Assembly (NCBI RefSeq): GCF_947260015.1
Contig: NZ_CAMYOM010000002.1
Span: 99,318 to 163,317, forward strand
DNA length: 64,000 nt
Direction of reading: 5' to 3'
From: an uncultured Eudoraea sp.
Lineage (GTDB): Bacteria; Bacteroidota; Bacteroidia; Flavobacteriales; Flavobacteriaceae
Below, in pieces: positions 51,650 through 60,110 of the stretch. Within the stretch, counting starts at the first letter, position 1; each line of letters begins with the position of its first letter. Made by a program: the position numbers and the translations under genes. The notes below the pieces were generated by a model that worked only from the letters and a program-made list of their open reading frames with translations, was not told where the DNA came from and ran no database searches.

Positions 51650-53320
51650 TTAGTTTCTACGGGCCTGCTTAATACAAGCTTCTATCATTTGAAAGAGTTT
51701 ATCCGGGATGGCTGTCGGGCCTTTAGAGGCAATAGTTTCAATAATACTTAAAGCCAGGAATGGTTTAGATTTATTTTTAATGGCTCTGCGAATAGTGAGG
51801 CCCGGTTTATTCTCATTCTCCGGAACATTTAAACGTTGGGCAGCTTTAATATATTCTTTTTTAAAGCCATTGTACCAAAACAAATGCTCAATATCCTTTT
51901 GTTCCAGCCTGGTAACGAGATTCTTAAGTTCGTGTTTATTTGCGAAGTTTTTTACGAGATCTTCATATCGTTGTCCGGCTTCATCGCCATCCACTAAGAC
52001 ATGCCAGCCAATTCCCAGGTCTGTAGCATATTTTAACAATGGCGTTAAACCTGATTGCGCAAAATCGATTACTGATATTCCCTCTTGCAGAAATTCATAG
52101 TTCATAATCCTTGCCAGGTGAGGTAGTATCCAATATTCAGATTCTCCCTCAACCAGAATCCAGAAACGATCAAATGAAGCCATACTGTACTTCGCACGGA
52201 GGTGATATGATAAGCGACGCAAATCTTCGTTGGTATAATACTGTGAATCGATACTATTAACCTGGATCAATCCCTTCTTCCTGCGCAACCTTCTGATCGA
52301 TTTCAAAGGAACCCTGCTCAGTAATAAACCAGAATTTGTGGTAATAATCTTTTGCCATCGGATCCTACCTAGTAAAATACTAATAGTTGCAAGGGTTGTC
52401 GTATGCAGGAAAGCTTCAGGGTGTTCAAAAATAAGCAAGGGGCGCGAATATTTTTCAAACTTTTGAGGACCGGAGCGAAGAAGCGCATGCACTAACATAA
52501 GGGTTGCCAGTTTTTCTGTAAGCCTTTGAAATCTCTTCAAAGCTTTTGCAATATTCTCTTTCTCGGTGAGGGATACCATTTGCAAAATTTCCCTAATTCT
52601 TACCACCAGTCCATCCTCTTGCTCTAGCTCCTGATTAGGTTGCCCATAGTACTCCATTAATTCTTCCACAGCATGAAATCCCTTATTCACAGAAGCATTG
52701 GTATCCTGTGTGGTACCAAGAAGTATTTCATTTACCGATGCGAAAATTTGCTGCTTGAGTCGGTCTTCAAGATCAATTTCTTCACGGGCATCATCCTCAT
52801 CAGGTACCACAATATTTAAAAACCCAGTTAAAATCCCAAATCTCAGATGGATTACGGGTATTATCCTTCTGAGTACCTTAAGTACACGAGGGTCTTTGGT
52901 AACTACTCCCTTTTGTAAGTTAGTACAGCTCCATTCCGCAGTAGTATAGGAACCCGATAAAGATGAATTAAAAGAAACCTCAAACTTCGGTTCTTTTATC
53001 AACTCTTCTTCAGACTTCACCGAGAGTAATTCCAGTACTTTAAATTCTTTTAGCCGTACATCGTTTTGAAATTGTACTATAAGTTTGATTTGAAGCTTTT
53101 TTTCGGCGCCCTCCTTTTCGGGATCTTTATAGAAGTGAAAGTGGTTAAATTCGGGGAGTTTATCATCCAATTTGGGGTTGAGGACGGCTGAAAGGGCTTC
53201 CATGAGCGTAGATTTCCCCAGGTCGTTTTCCCCAATGAGAAGCGTAATCTGATCAAAGTCGAGTAAAGCATGTTTAATGGCTCTGAAATTGGTAACTTCT
53301 AATGAGATTAACTGTAGCAA
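51650..53320 (-). CDS. OLD-family ATP-dependent endonuclease (AAA ATPase plus TOPRIM)
   Basis: A 556-residue class 1 OLD-type protein. The N-terminal SMC/RecF-like ATPase has Walker A GENDLGKST (residues 30-38) and the Walker B-like LLIFEHPEAFLH near 293 (E-H-P-E). The C-terminal TOPRIM nuclease has 'WILVEGESEYW' near 390 and VLVDGDEAGQRY near 443, giving the metal-binding E and DxD. It resembles YbjD/DUF2813-type OLD proteins. OLD proteins act in DNA repair or in phage defence (for example GajA with a UvrD-like partner). No helicase partner is seen; upstream there is only a decayed small frame, so it stands alone at the border of the cassette-like region. Confidence 0.87.
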   Translation of the reverse strand: MLQLISLEVTNFRAIKHALLDFDQITLLIGENDLGKSTLMEALSAVLNPKLDDKLPEFNHFHFYKDPEKEGAEKKLQIKLIVQFQNDVRLKEFKVLELLSVKSEEELIKEPKFEVSFNSSLSGSYTTAEWSCTNLQKGVVTKDPRVLKVLRRIIPVIHLRFGILTGFLNIVVPDEDDAREEIDLEDRLKQQIFASVNEILLGTTQDTNASVNKGFHAVEELMEYYGQPNQELEQEDGLVVRIREILQMVSLTEKENIAKALKRFQRLTEKLATLMLVHALLRSGPQKFEKYSRPLLIFEHPEAFLHTTTLATISILLGRIRWQKIITTNSGLLLSRVPLKSIRRLRRKKGLIQVNSIDSQYYTNEDLRRLSYHLRAKYSMASFDRFWILVEGESEYWILPHLARIMNYEFLQEGISVIDFAQSGLTPLLKYATDLGIGWHVLVDGDEAGQRYEDLVKNFANKHELKNLVTRLEQKDIEHLFWYNGFKKEYIKAAQRLNVPENENKPGLTIRRAIKNKSKPFLALSIIETIASKGPTAIPDKLFQMIEACIKQARRN

Positions 53321-53354
53321 AGCTTATTTATTTTGTTTGAGGAATTACCTCAAT

Positions 53355-53519
53355 TTAATTATCCATGGCTTCTGCCTTTGTTTTTGGGGGAAAGTGAAAG
53401 ACAATGTCTTCGGGGTCTTTCACAACTTCAGGTATCTCTGTTTTTCCTGCAAATACTCTTAGCTGTGCCGGTAATTAGGGAATATCCGGTTTAGCAAGGT
53501 CAGTGGCAAGGTTCCGCAT
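53355..53519 (-). pseudogene. Possible decayed small gene upstream of the OLD nuclease
   Basis: Minus-strand frame from ATG 53519 reads MRNLATDLAKPDIP, a TAA stop (53475-53477), then LPAQLRVFAGKTEIPEVV and on to a stop at 53355. The Pro-Glu-Lys-rich text before and after the stop looks like one short protein with a nonsense mutation. I do not recognise the family. It ends 35 bp before the OLD start codon on the same strand, so it could once have been a partner gene. Low confidence. Confidence 0.35.
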
Positions 53520-53646
53520 TAGTTAGTATTACTTGTGGTCTCCCTTAACTTTTCCAAGAAAGTAATTTTTTTTGGGTTATCTATTAGTATACAAGATAAG
53601 AAGTATACCACGTGAATCCTAACAGGTATATAGGGGAACTACGAAT

Positions 53647-53679
53647 CAGGATTTAGTTAATCCTAATGAACGCTCGGTG
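53647..53679 (+). repeat. 33-bp repeat, copy 1 (left side of the cassette-like region)
   Basis: This sequence (CAGGATTTAGTTAATCCTAA and 13 further bases) matches 63725-63757 with four mismatches in 33 positions. AGGAT and ATCCT inside it form an inverted repeat. The two copies lie 10 kb apart, on each side of the accessory region. Confidence 0.6.
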
Positions 53680-53686
53680 TACTATT

Positions 53687-53854
53687 GCTAAGGCTCATCT
53701 CCTCAGACATAGCTTTGCCATCCATTTATTGGAAAACGGGTCGGATATTAGTCATTAACAACTTCTTTTGGGACATAATTCAATCAAAAAAACTGAAATT
53801 TATACTCATATAGCGAATAGATCATTTATGAACATTAAAGCTATATTATCTTAG
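53687..53854 (+). pseudogene. Tyrosine recombinase 3'-end remnant, copy 1
   Basis: The frame reads KAHLLRHSFAIHLLENGSD, then ISH-stop, then QLLLGHNSIKKTEIYTHI and ends [12 protein letters not shown]. This is the C-terminal catalytic part of an XerC/XerD or integron-type integrase: box [15 protein letters not shown], the conserved LLGH and the catalytic tyrosine in EIYTH. An in-frame TAA interrupts it and the N-terminal two thirds are absent. The last 16 codons plus some 50 bp downstream are similar to the second copy at 59.4 kb. Confidence 0.85.
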
Positions 53855-53913
53855 AGATATAATCGATATATAGTTAATATGAACTATATACAATTGTCGT
53901 AGCATTTGGTAAA

Positions 53914-54344
53914 ATGAAAGAAATTTCGATAAAAAAATATGTCAGATACTTATTTGGAGTGGTAATTCTTGTTTTTTTCTGAATAAATTCTTACTGAGAC
54001 CTTGGGTTTTGGAAAATGAAACGTCTAAGTTTTTTCAAATAATTGTTCTTTCAATTCCAAATCTAATTGAGGCAATGATTGGCACCCTTTTGTTGACCGG
54101 AATTTTACTGCAATTGAAATATCGCTTTAACAAAAAAATAGGGTACATCAAAGACGAATATATTTATTTATTTGCTGTAGGCTTAGCCTCAATTTATTCG
54201 ATTTCGCAGGAGTTTAAATTTCATAACTTTGGAGGAAATAATATCTATGACCCATATGATGTTATTGCTTCACTTATTGGATTAGGTTTGACTTATGGAC
54301 TGATTCAGGTTTTTGGATTTGTTGAGAAGGTTAAAACTGAATAA
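53914..54344 (+). pseudogene. Small membrane protein gene with a frameshift in a T-run
   Basis: ATG 53914 opens MKEISIKKYVRYLFGVVILVFF, then a stop appears after a run of seven T (about 53972-53978). One more T would join it to the frame LNKFLLRPWVLENETSKFF that runs to 54344, giving about 143 residues with four transmembrane helices and the segment HNFGGNNIYDPYDVIASL. The protein type resembles small membrane proteins common in flavobacterial genomes. The break could be a real mutation, phase variation by slippage or a sequencing error. The first gene after integrase remnant 1. Confidence 0.7.
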
Positions 54345-54357
54345 AAATAAAGTAATA

Positions 54358-54903
54358 ATGACTTTAGGATCGACTTTAGTACAAAAGGCAGAATTTAATC
54401 CCAGTATCAGAACTTATATATTATTGGTGGTCGCTTTTTTCCTGACGATCTCAGTGGTAGGAATTCCGTTACTCGTTGTTTGGTTTCTTGGACTTGGCCA
54501 ATATATCAGTAAACGCTTTTATGAAAATCTGAAATGCCAATTAACAGATCGGCACCTGTTGTTTAAAAAGGGTGTACTATTTAAGGTTGAGAAAACGATA
54601 CCCCTGGAGAACATTCAGGATCTGACATTTATTGAAAATCCTTTATTAAAATATCTTGATCTACGGATCCTCAAAATTGAAACAGCCGGACAGAGTAATC
54701 CTAAAGGGAGTGATATGAAATTGATCGGCATTATTAACTCTTCAGATTTTAAGGAGAATGTATTACACCAAAGAGAATTGCTGGTTACTGTAAATAGAAA
54801 GGGTAGTAGACAGGTAGAAACAAATAATGAACAAATTGTAGATATACTAGAGGAGATCAAAGATATTCTAAATGATATAAAGAATAAATTATACAGCCCA
54901 TAA
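54358..54903 (+). CDS. PH-domain (bPH2/YdbS-like) membrane protein
   Basis: A 181-residue protein with a hydrophobic hairpin (about residues 17-47, ILLVVAFFLTISVVGIPLLVVWFLG) followed by a bacterial PH domain: 'CQLTDRHLLFKKGVLFKVEKTIP' (in part), LENIQDLTFIENPLLKYL and LRILKIETAG. The C-terminal 30 residues are a coiled coil (NEQIVDILEEIKDILNDIKNK). ATG 54358 is used; an upstream in-frame codon at 54313 lies inside the previous gene. Function unknown; similar proteins support membrane or secretion stress. Confidence 0.8.
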   Translation: MTLGSTLVQKAEFNPSIRTYILLVVAFFLTISVVGIPLLVVWFLGLGQYISKRFYENLKCQLTDRHLLFKKGVLFKVEKTIPLENIQDLTFIENPLLKYLDLRILKIETAGQSNPKGSDMKLIGIINSSDFKENVLHQRELLVTVNRKGSRQVETNNEQIVDILEEIKDILNDIKNKLYSP

Positions 54904-55010
54904 CAAAACCTAATTACGCACACCAAAATGCCGCTTAAAACTAAATATTAACCTGTAGCCCTATTTTAGGACGTGACAGCAAAAAGTATAATCAACTTAA
55001 ATCTAAAATT

Positions 55011-55778
55011 ATGAAAAAATCTAAATTATTCGACCTTTCAGAAGATGTAGCAATAGTTACAGGAGGAAATGGTGGTATTGGTCGCAGCATTGCAATAGGC
55101 TTAGCTGAAGCTGGGGCTTCAGTTGCAATATTTGGACGCAACGAAGAAAAAAACAAAAAGACCCTTGCCGAATTAAAAGCAATTGGGGTACAAGCAATGG
55201 CTTTAAAAATTGATATCACAAAACGGACTGATTTGGCACCAGCACTAAAAAAGGTTGAACAGGAATTAGGTAATGTCAGCATCCTTGTAAATAACGCTGG
55301 AATTGCCGTATTAAGTGGAGGAATTCTTAATGAGACAGAGGAAGATTGGGATAGTGTGATAGAGACACAACTTAACGCAGTATTTTTATTATCTAAACTG
55401 GTTGCAAAATCAATGGTTGAAAATAAAAGAGGAAAGATAATAAACATCGGTAGTATGTATTCATTCTTTGGCTCTAGTTTTGCGCCTTCATATAGTGCTG
55501 CTAAAGGAGCTGTAATTCAGTTAACTAAATCAATGGCAATTGAATTGGCACCGCACAACGTTCAAGTAAATGCCATTGCACCAGGATGGTTTGAAACTGA
55601 TATGACCGCAGCCGTTAAAACAATGCCGCTTTATGACGAAATAATTACAAGAACCCCTGCCGGTCGTTTTGGACTAACAGAAGAATTAGCTGGCACAGCA
55701 GTATTTTTGGCTTCTAAAGCCGCTGACTTTGTTACCGGTGAAACCATTTGCGTTGATGGAGGATATGGAATTCGATAA
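55011..55778 (+). CDS. SDR-family NAD(P)-dependent oxidoreductase
   Basis: A 255-residue classical short-chain dehydrogenase: the Rossmann motif VTGGNGGIGRSIAIGLAEAG, NNAG at about 92-95, the catalytic Ser in GSMYSFFGS and Y-x-x-x-K as YSAAKGA, and the typical C-terminal DFVTGETICVDGGYGI. Similar enzymes reduce 3-oxo-acids or sugars; the substrate is unknown. It is followed by an attC-like palindrome, as expected for a cassette gene. Confidence 0.9.
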   Translation: MKKSKLFDLSEDVAIVTGGNGGIGRSIAIGLAEAGASVAIFGRNEEKNKKTLAELKAIGVQAMALKIDITKRTDLAPALKKVEQELGNVSILVNNAGIAVLSGGILNETEEDWDSVIETQLNAVFLLSKLVAKSMVENKRGKIINIGSMYSFFGSSFAPSYSAAKGAVIQLTKSMAIELAPHNVQVNAIAPGWFETDMTAAVKTMPLYDEIITRTPAGRFGLTEELAGTAVFLASKAADFVTGETICVDGGYGIR

Positions 55779-55820
55779 TAATTTAGATACTATATTTGAA
55801 TTTAAGATTTTATGATAAAA

Positions 55821-55966
55821 AGCCAGTGCGTAACATAGTTTATAAGCCATAGCTAGTTCTGTGTTTCTTCGGAAAATCCTTGCATATTTTCCTGCGAAGG
55901 TATGAGCTTAAAATTATTAATACCAAGACATACAAAGGCTCACGCACAAACCGTTAGGCACAGGCT
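55821..55966 (+). repeat. attC-like recombination site downstream of the SDR gene
   Basis: AGCCAGTGCGTAAC (55821-55834) and GTTAGGCACAGGCT (55953-55966) are inverted repeats matching at 12 of 14 positions and enclosing 118 bp with further internal complementarity. GTTAGGC fits the 3' core GTTRRRY of attC sites, and the left arm ends in the partner AAC. The 146-bp size is near the upper end for attC. The next gene starts 55 bp later. Confidence 0.65.
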
Positions 55967-56020
55967 TGTTTTGTTCTTATCTTATTAGCCTAAATCTAAC
56001 ATTATGTTATTGATAACTAT

Positions 56021-57373
56021 ATGAAAAATGTGTTAATCTGTGGTGCAGGAATGTCGGCTACCGATCTGATTTCGTACATGCTTAAGCATGCCGAAGAATA
56101 CAACTGGGATGTAACGGTAGGTGATATTTTAGTAGAAACCGCAAAAATGAAAATTGCTGGTCATCCAAGGGGGAAAGCGGTATACTTTGATTGCTATGAT
56201 GATACAATTATGGAGCGTTATATAAAGGATGCAGACATCGTAATCTCCTTGTTGCCTCCTGGAATGCATGCTGCTGCGGCAAAAATTGCACTTAAATATA
56301 ATGCGCATGTGGTAACGGCTTCATATGCCAGTCAGGAAATGATAGATATGCATGAAGAAGCTAAAAAAAAAGGTCTCACATTTCTAAATGAATTGGGAGC
56401 TGATCCAGGTATTGATCATATGAACGGAATGCGTTCTATAGATAAAATCAGGAAAAAGGGAGGAGAGCTATTGGCTTTTACATCATATTGCGGCAGTTTG
56501 GTTGCCCCTGAAAGTAATGATAACCCCTGGGGCTATAAATTTACCTGGAGCCCAATGAACGTGATCACGGCAGGTAGTGCAGGAGCTTGTTATTACAAAA
56601 AAGGCAATTTTCGTTGCAGCCCTTATAATCGTTTATTTACCAATCCAAAAGTTATAGGTATCCCCGGTTTCAGAGAGTTTGAAGCGTACGAAAATCGCGA
56701 TTCTGTAGTCTATAGAAAAAAATACAACCTTGATGACATTCCAACATTTATAAGGGCAACACTGCGTTATCCTGGTTTTTGCGAAGGATGGAATATTTTT
56801 ATACAATTAGGGTTAACGGCTAACAACTATCATATTGAAGGAAGTGAAAACATGACATACCGCCAGTGGGTTGCATCGTATCTACCGGATGATAATGATG
56901 CAAGTCTTGAAAATACACTGGCAGACATCTTGCATATAGAAAGAGGTGGAGAACTTCATGAAAAATTGCTTTGGACAGAACTTCTGTCTGACAGACCAAT
57001 TAGGCTGGTAAATGGAACTCCTGCCGAGATACTATTGGATTTACTGATGGATAAGCTTAAATTTAAACATGGCGACACGGATATGCTGGTTTTTTACGAG
57101 AGGATAGAATACAAACTCGAAGGTGAATTATTTGAACATTTATCTTATTTGGTAACAAGAGGCTTAGATTATAGGCATACGGCCATCTCCCGTACTGTTG
57201 GATTGCCTGCGGCAATTGGTGCAAAGTTAATCCTTAACGGAGAAATTAAAAGCCATGGTTTGTTGTACCCATGGACCAAAGAAGTTTATGATCCTGTACT
57301 GGATGAGCTGACGGAACTGGGCATTGCTTACACCTCGCACGATAACAAGATTGAGTATTCTCATTATGAATAA
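56021..57373 (+). CDS. Saccharopine dehydrogenase-family protein (saccharopine reductase-like)
   Basis: A 450-residue enzyme: the N-terminal Rossmann domain with VLICGAGMSATDLISYML, DIVISLLPPGMHAAAAKIAL and NELGADPGIDHMNGMRSID, then a long alpha-beta domain as in saccharopine reductases (LYS9-type) of the lysine pathway. In bacteria related enzymes make or use lysine, carboxyspermidine or other opine-like compounds; the role here is open. It is bounded by attC-like sites on both sides, so it may be a captured cassette. Confidence 0.87.
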   Translation: MKNVLICGAGMSATDLISYMLKHAEEYNWDVTVGDILVETAKMKIAGHPRGKAVYFDCYDDTIMERYIKDADIVISLLPPGMHAAAAKIALKYNAHVVTASYASQEMIDMHEEAKKKGLTFLNELGADPGIDHMNGMRSIDKIRKKGGELLAFTSYCGSLVAPESNDNPWGYKFTWSPMNVITAGSAGACYYKKGNFRCSPYNRLFTNPKVIGIPGFREFEAYENRDSVVYRKKYNLDDIPTFIRATLRYPGFCEGWNIFIQLGLTANNYHIEGSENMTYRQWVASYLPDDNDASLENTLADILHIERGGELHEKLLWTELLSDRPIRLVNGTPAEILLDLLMDKLKFKHGDTDMLVFYERIEYKLEGELFEHLSYLVTRGLDYRHTAISRTVGLPAAIGAKLILNGEIKSHGLLYPWTKEVYDPVLDELTELGIAYTSHDNKIEYSHYE

Positions 57374-57400
57374 TCGGGACGTATATACCGCATTAGCACC

Positions 57401-57455
57401 TATGCTGAGGCTTAGGCGCAAGCATAAAACCAGTCACGTAATAACCGTTAGCGGC
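57401..57455 (+). repeat. attC-like site downstream of the saccharopine dehydrogenase-like gene
   Basis: A hairpin TATGCT-N14-AGCATA (57401-57406, 57421-57426) followed by GTTAGCGGC at 57447-57455, which begins with the GTTAG of an integron core. The exact reverse complement GCCGCTAAC lies at 58411-58419 after the next gene. The left boundary of this site is unclear. Confidence 0.5.
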
Positions 57456-57472
57456 AATAAAACAAATTAATT

Positions 57473-58405
57473 ATGAATAAACCTTTAAGAAATTCAATCT
57501 TATCCCTTGTGTTACTTTCCATCTTCATTATTAGTTGTCAATCAAATCAAGACAAACCTGATTTGACTGAAAAGCTTGTATCAGACAAAAAGGAATCAAC
57601 CGTGAATGCAGAGGAAGAAGAGATAAAAGCCATTGTAGAAAGGTTATTGATTGCTGCCGGCAACTATAACATTGAAGACTTGGACGATATGACTTCGGAC
57701 AAGGCTATGCTGGGAATAAGTAGTTTCAAGGATGGAACTTGGTCTAATTCAGAGATAACTATAGATGAGTACTTTGATAATGTCAAAAACCGTGAACCTA
57801 AACCCTATTGCGAATTAGTAAGTGACTACAACATTATTGTAACTGAAGGTAGGTTGGCATTGGTAAGGGCTGATGCCATCCTTTATCGATTTGGCATTCC
57901 ACAAACTCGGGAAATTAACAATTTCACACTCTTGAAAGAAAATGGAAAATGGAAGTTTTTAAATATTTCCTTTACTGTTAATCGGATAGCAGAAGAAAAA
58001 AAGAAATTTGATTTAGACATTTTTGCCCGAAGTTATGCGCAAGCCTGGGGTAGCAAAAAACCAGAATTTGTTGCCTCATATTTTGCCGAAGATGGATCAC
58101 TACAAGTAAATGATGGAGATCCTGCAAAAGGGAGAAATGCCATATCAGAAGTTGCCCAAGGATTCATGATCGATCTTCCTGACATGATTGTACGTTATGA
58201 TAGCCTTGTCCCAAAATCGAATGGTACGAAATTCCACTGGACTTTAATTGCTACAAACTCGGGTCCTGCCGGAACTGGTAAAAAAGTAAAGGTAAGCGGA
58301 TTCGAACTTTGGCAAATTGGGGAGAACGGACTAATTAAAGAATCTAAAGGCAGCTTTCCATCGGAGGAGTATAACAGACAACTTGAATTTGGAATCGACA
58401 ATTAA
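57473..58405 (+). CDS. Lipoprotein with two SnoaL/NTF2-like domains
   Basis: A 310-residue lipoprotein (signal ending IISC, C22). Two NTF2/SnoaL-like modules follow: about 45-170 (EEIKAIVERLLIAAGNYNIEDL, ..., ENGKWKFLNISF) and about 180-300 (DIFARSYAQAWGSKKPEFVASYFAEDG, ..., FELWQIGENGLI). NTF2-like folds bind small ligands or act as enzymes; no catalytic residues stand out. It begins 18 bp after GTTAGCGGC and is followed at 6 bp by GCCGCTAAC, a typical cassette layout. Confidence 0.78.
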   Translation: MNKPLRNSILSLVLLSIFIISCQSNQDKPDLTEKLVSDKKESTVNAEEEEIKAIVERLLIAAGNYNIEDLDDMTSDKAMLGISSFKDGTWSNSEITIDEYFDNVKNREPKPYCELVSDYNIIVTEGRLALVRADAILYRFGIPQTREINNFTLLKENGKWKFLNISFTVNRIAEEKKKFDLDIFARSYAQAWGSKKPEFVASYFAEDGSLQVNDGDPAKGRNAISEVAQGFMIDLPDMIVRYDSLVPKSNGTKFHWTLIATNSGPAGTGKKVKVSGFELWQIGENGLIKESKGSFPSEEYNRQLEFGIDN

Positions 58406-58410
58406 AAACT

Positions 58411-58419
58411 GCCGCTAAC
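58411..58419 (+). repeat. attC-like half site (left arm)
   Basis: GCCGCTAAC just after the SnoaL-like gene is the exact reverse complement of the GTTAGCGGC core upstream of that gene. No matching right arm is seen in the next 150 bp, where instead a reverse-oriented gene ends, so the site may have been broken by a later insertion. Confidence 0.45.
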
Positions 58420-58445
58420 ATTATGTATAAGATTTAATTTCTAAA

Positions 58446-58976
58446 TCAATTCACCTCTATTTTGTCAATCAATAGTTTAAATTTTTCAGCTTTTTTATTC
58501 CCAATTAAAAAAATAATTTCTTCGATATGATCATTTGAAAAATTTGGCAAGTCGAGTTTTCTTCCCCTGAAAGATGGATACATTTCATTCAGTGAAATTT
58601 CGATTTCTTGCCATTCTCCAGTAGTTGCAAACGTAGTTATATAGGAATAATAATTGCTTGAATTATCTTTTATCCTTAATTGATATTTCTTTCCATCTCC
58701 TTTGAGTTTAATAATTATGTTACTCCCCTCCTTTACTTCTATTCTTTTAAACTGGTAACGCACCGATGAGAATCCACCATTATTTTCCAAAGAAACATAG
58801 CCTTCAAATAATCCAAAACCATCAGGACTTAGTTTAAAGCTACCGAATGACTCTCCGCCCATAACAATATCATCAACAATTTTCCAGCCTGTTATATCAG
58901 AATTTTTGTTAAAATCAAATAATATTTGTGTGTTCATTGCAGTTATAAGAATTATAGTTCCTATTAGGTACTTCAT
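58446..58976 (-). CDS. CIA30-family (NADH:ubiquinone oxidoreductase assembly factor-like) protein
   Basis: A 176-residue protein with an N-terminal hydrophobic signal and one CIA30 (complex I intermediate-associated 30-like) domain, a galactose-binding-like beta sandwich: DITGWKIVDDIVMGGESFGSF, 'NNGGFSSVRYQF', and the last strand FKLLIDKIEVN. In bacteria these domains probably bind sugars or act in envelope tasks, not in complex I. It is the only reversed gene among the cassette-like units apart from the Lacal_2735-like gene. Confidence 0.83.
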   Translation of the reverse strand: MKYLIGTIILITAMNTQILFDFNKNSDITGWKIVDDIVMGGESFGSFKLSPDGFGLFEGYVSLENNGGFSSVRYQFKRIEVKEGSNIIIKLKGDGKKYQLRIKDNSSNYYSYITTFATTGEWQEIEISLNEMYPSFRGRKLDLPNFSNDHIEEIIFLIGNKKAEKFKLLIDKIEVN

Positions 58977-59196
58977 AATTTGTGTTTATAATTATTTACA
59001 GCATCTCGGCCATGATTAGTTCGGGATTAAAAGGCACTTACCTTGCGATAACGCACTTAGCAAAATATTATCATTTTGACGGACTTGGGTAAAGTGCTGA
59101 ACTTTGGTTTAAGCACCAGACCCATATTAACAAAGGACTTATTGGCTGCCGTTTTTTTAATTTCTGAGAACTTCTCTCCTTTTAAGGACAATAATG

Positions 59197-59352
59197 CTAT
59201 TTTTTCAATGCGCTTATTTCTTGTACTTCGCCATATTTTTTGTCACTTTCCGATCTGTTAATACTCGAAAGTGTATGCAAATCCTTCATGAGCACCATTA
59301 ACTTTTCCTGAAGCTTTTCTTCTTTAGATTTCTTTTTGAATAATCCAAACAT
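59197..59352 (-). CDS. Small Lacal_2735-like (DUF6435-type) protein
   Basis: A 51-residue protein starting [19 protein letters not shown], with '[20 protein letters not shown]' and ending SALKK. The opening MF.(L/F)FKK and the helical Lys/Glu-rich body match short flavobacterial Lacal_2735/DUF6435-type proteins, function unknown. It is a little shorter than I would expect, perhaps by an early stop. Its ATG lies exactly at the left edge of integrase remnant 2, on the opposite strand. Confidence 0.65.
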   Translation of the reverse strand: MFGLFKKKSKEEKLQEKLMVLMKDLHTLSSINRSESDKKYGEVQEISALKK

Positions 59353-59353
59353 G

Positions 59354-59504
59354 CTTAGGCTTAGCTTTGCTACTCATCTTTTGGAGAATGGAACGAATAT
59401 AAGGCATTTTCAACTTCTTTTAGGGCACAGTTCTACCAAAACGACTAAGATTTACAGATGTAGTGAATAGATCGTTCATGAATATAAAGGATTTATTATC
59501 TTAG
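59354..59504 (+). pseudogene. Tyrosine recombinase 3'-end remnant, copy 2
   Basis: Reads [20 protein letters not shown] then [16 protein letters not shown], then with a frameshift [16 protein letters not shown]. Box II has lost the histidine (HLLRHSF to MLRLSF) and the catalytic arginine context is only partial; the tyrosine is present in KIYR. The last residues and the following 40 bp (GATATAGTTAATA..CAATTGT) match copy 1, so both derive from the same integrase plus its downstream (attI-side) sequence. Confidence 0.82.
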
Positions 59505-59583
59505 ATTTTATAAGTGAGATATAGTTAATAACTATATTCAATTGTTGTATGTAAGCTAAAAATAATAATAAAATAGATATTAA

Positions 59584-59997
59584 ATGAAACAAAACGGATC
59601 TGTTATAATTCCAACCATGAGATACAAAGATGCTCCAGCAGCAATTGAGTGGCTATGTAACGCTTTCGGATTTGAAAAGCATTTGGTTGTCCCAGGTGAA
59701 AATGAAACTATCGCTCATGCACAGTTAAATTTTGGTAATGCTATGATTATGTTAGGGTCTGAAAATGATAATGAATATGGTAAATTCGTAAAGACCCCAA
59801 AAGACCTAAATGGAATTAATACGCAAACCCCATATATCATTATTGAAGAAATCGATGACCATTATAGTACGGCAATTGCAGCTGGAGCAAGAATAGTATT
59901 AGATATAAAAGACGAGGACTATGGTGGTCGTGGATACAGTTGTCAAGATCCAGAAGGATACATATGGAATTTTGGTTCGTATAATCCATGGACATGA
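59584..59997 (+). CDS. VOC-family (glyoxalase/bleomycin resistance fold) protein
   Basis: A 137-residue VOC protein: SVIIPTMRYKDAPAAIEWLCN.., GFEKHLVVPGENETIAHAQL, and the C-terminal 'GGRGYSCQDPEGYIWNFGSY', which is typical of PhnB-like glyoxalases. It is the first gene after integrase remnant 2 (80 bp) and is followed by an attC-like hairpin, a layout expected for an integron cassette. Substrate unknown. Confidence 0.87.
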   Translation: MKQNGSVIIPTMRYKDAPAAIEWLCNAFGFEKHLVVPGENETIAHAQLNFGNAMIMLGSENDNEYGKFVKTPKDLNGINTQTPYIIIEEIDDHYSTAIAAGARIVLDIKDEDYGGRGYSCQDPEGYIWNFGSYNPWT

Positions 59998-60010
59998 TAA
60001 AAAATTAAAA

Positions 60011-60077
60011 GCCTACACACAACAACACCTATACGCAATACCCTTCAGGATACTGCGCATAGCCTAGACGTTAGCAG
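60011..60077 (+). repeat. attC-like site between the VOC and DUF2200 genes
   Basis: An imperfect hairpin with two 15-nt arms (60029-60043 and 60048-60062, 12 of 15 paired, loop TTCA), preceded by GCCTACACACAAC and followed by ACGTTAGCAG with the GTTAGCA core at 60070-60076. Position (14 bp after one stop, 34 bp before the next ATG) and size (about 67 bp) fit attC. Confidence 0.6.
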
Positions 60078-60110
60078 TAATTGATAGGACACCAATAAAA
60101 TAAACTAAAA

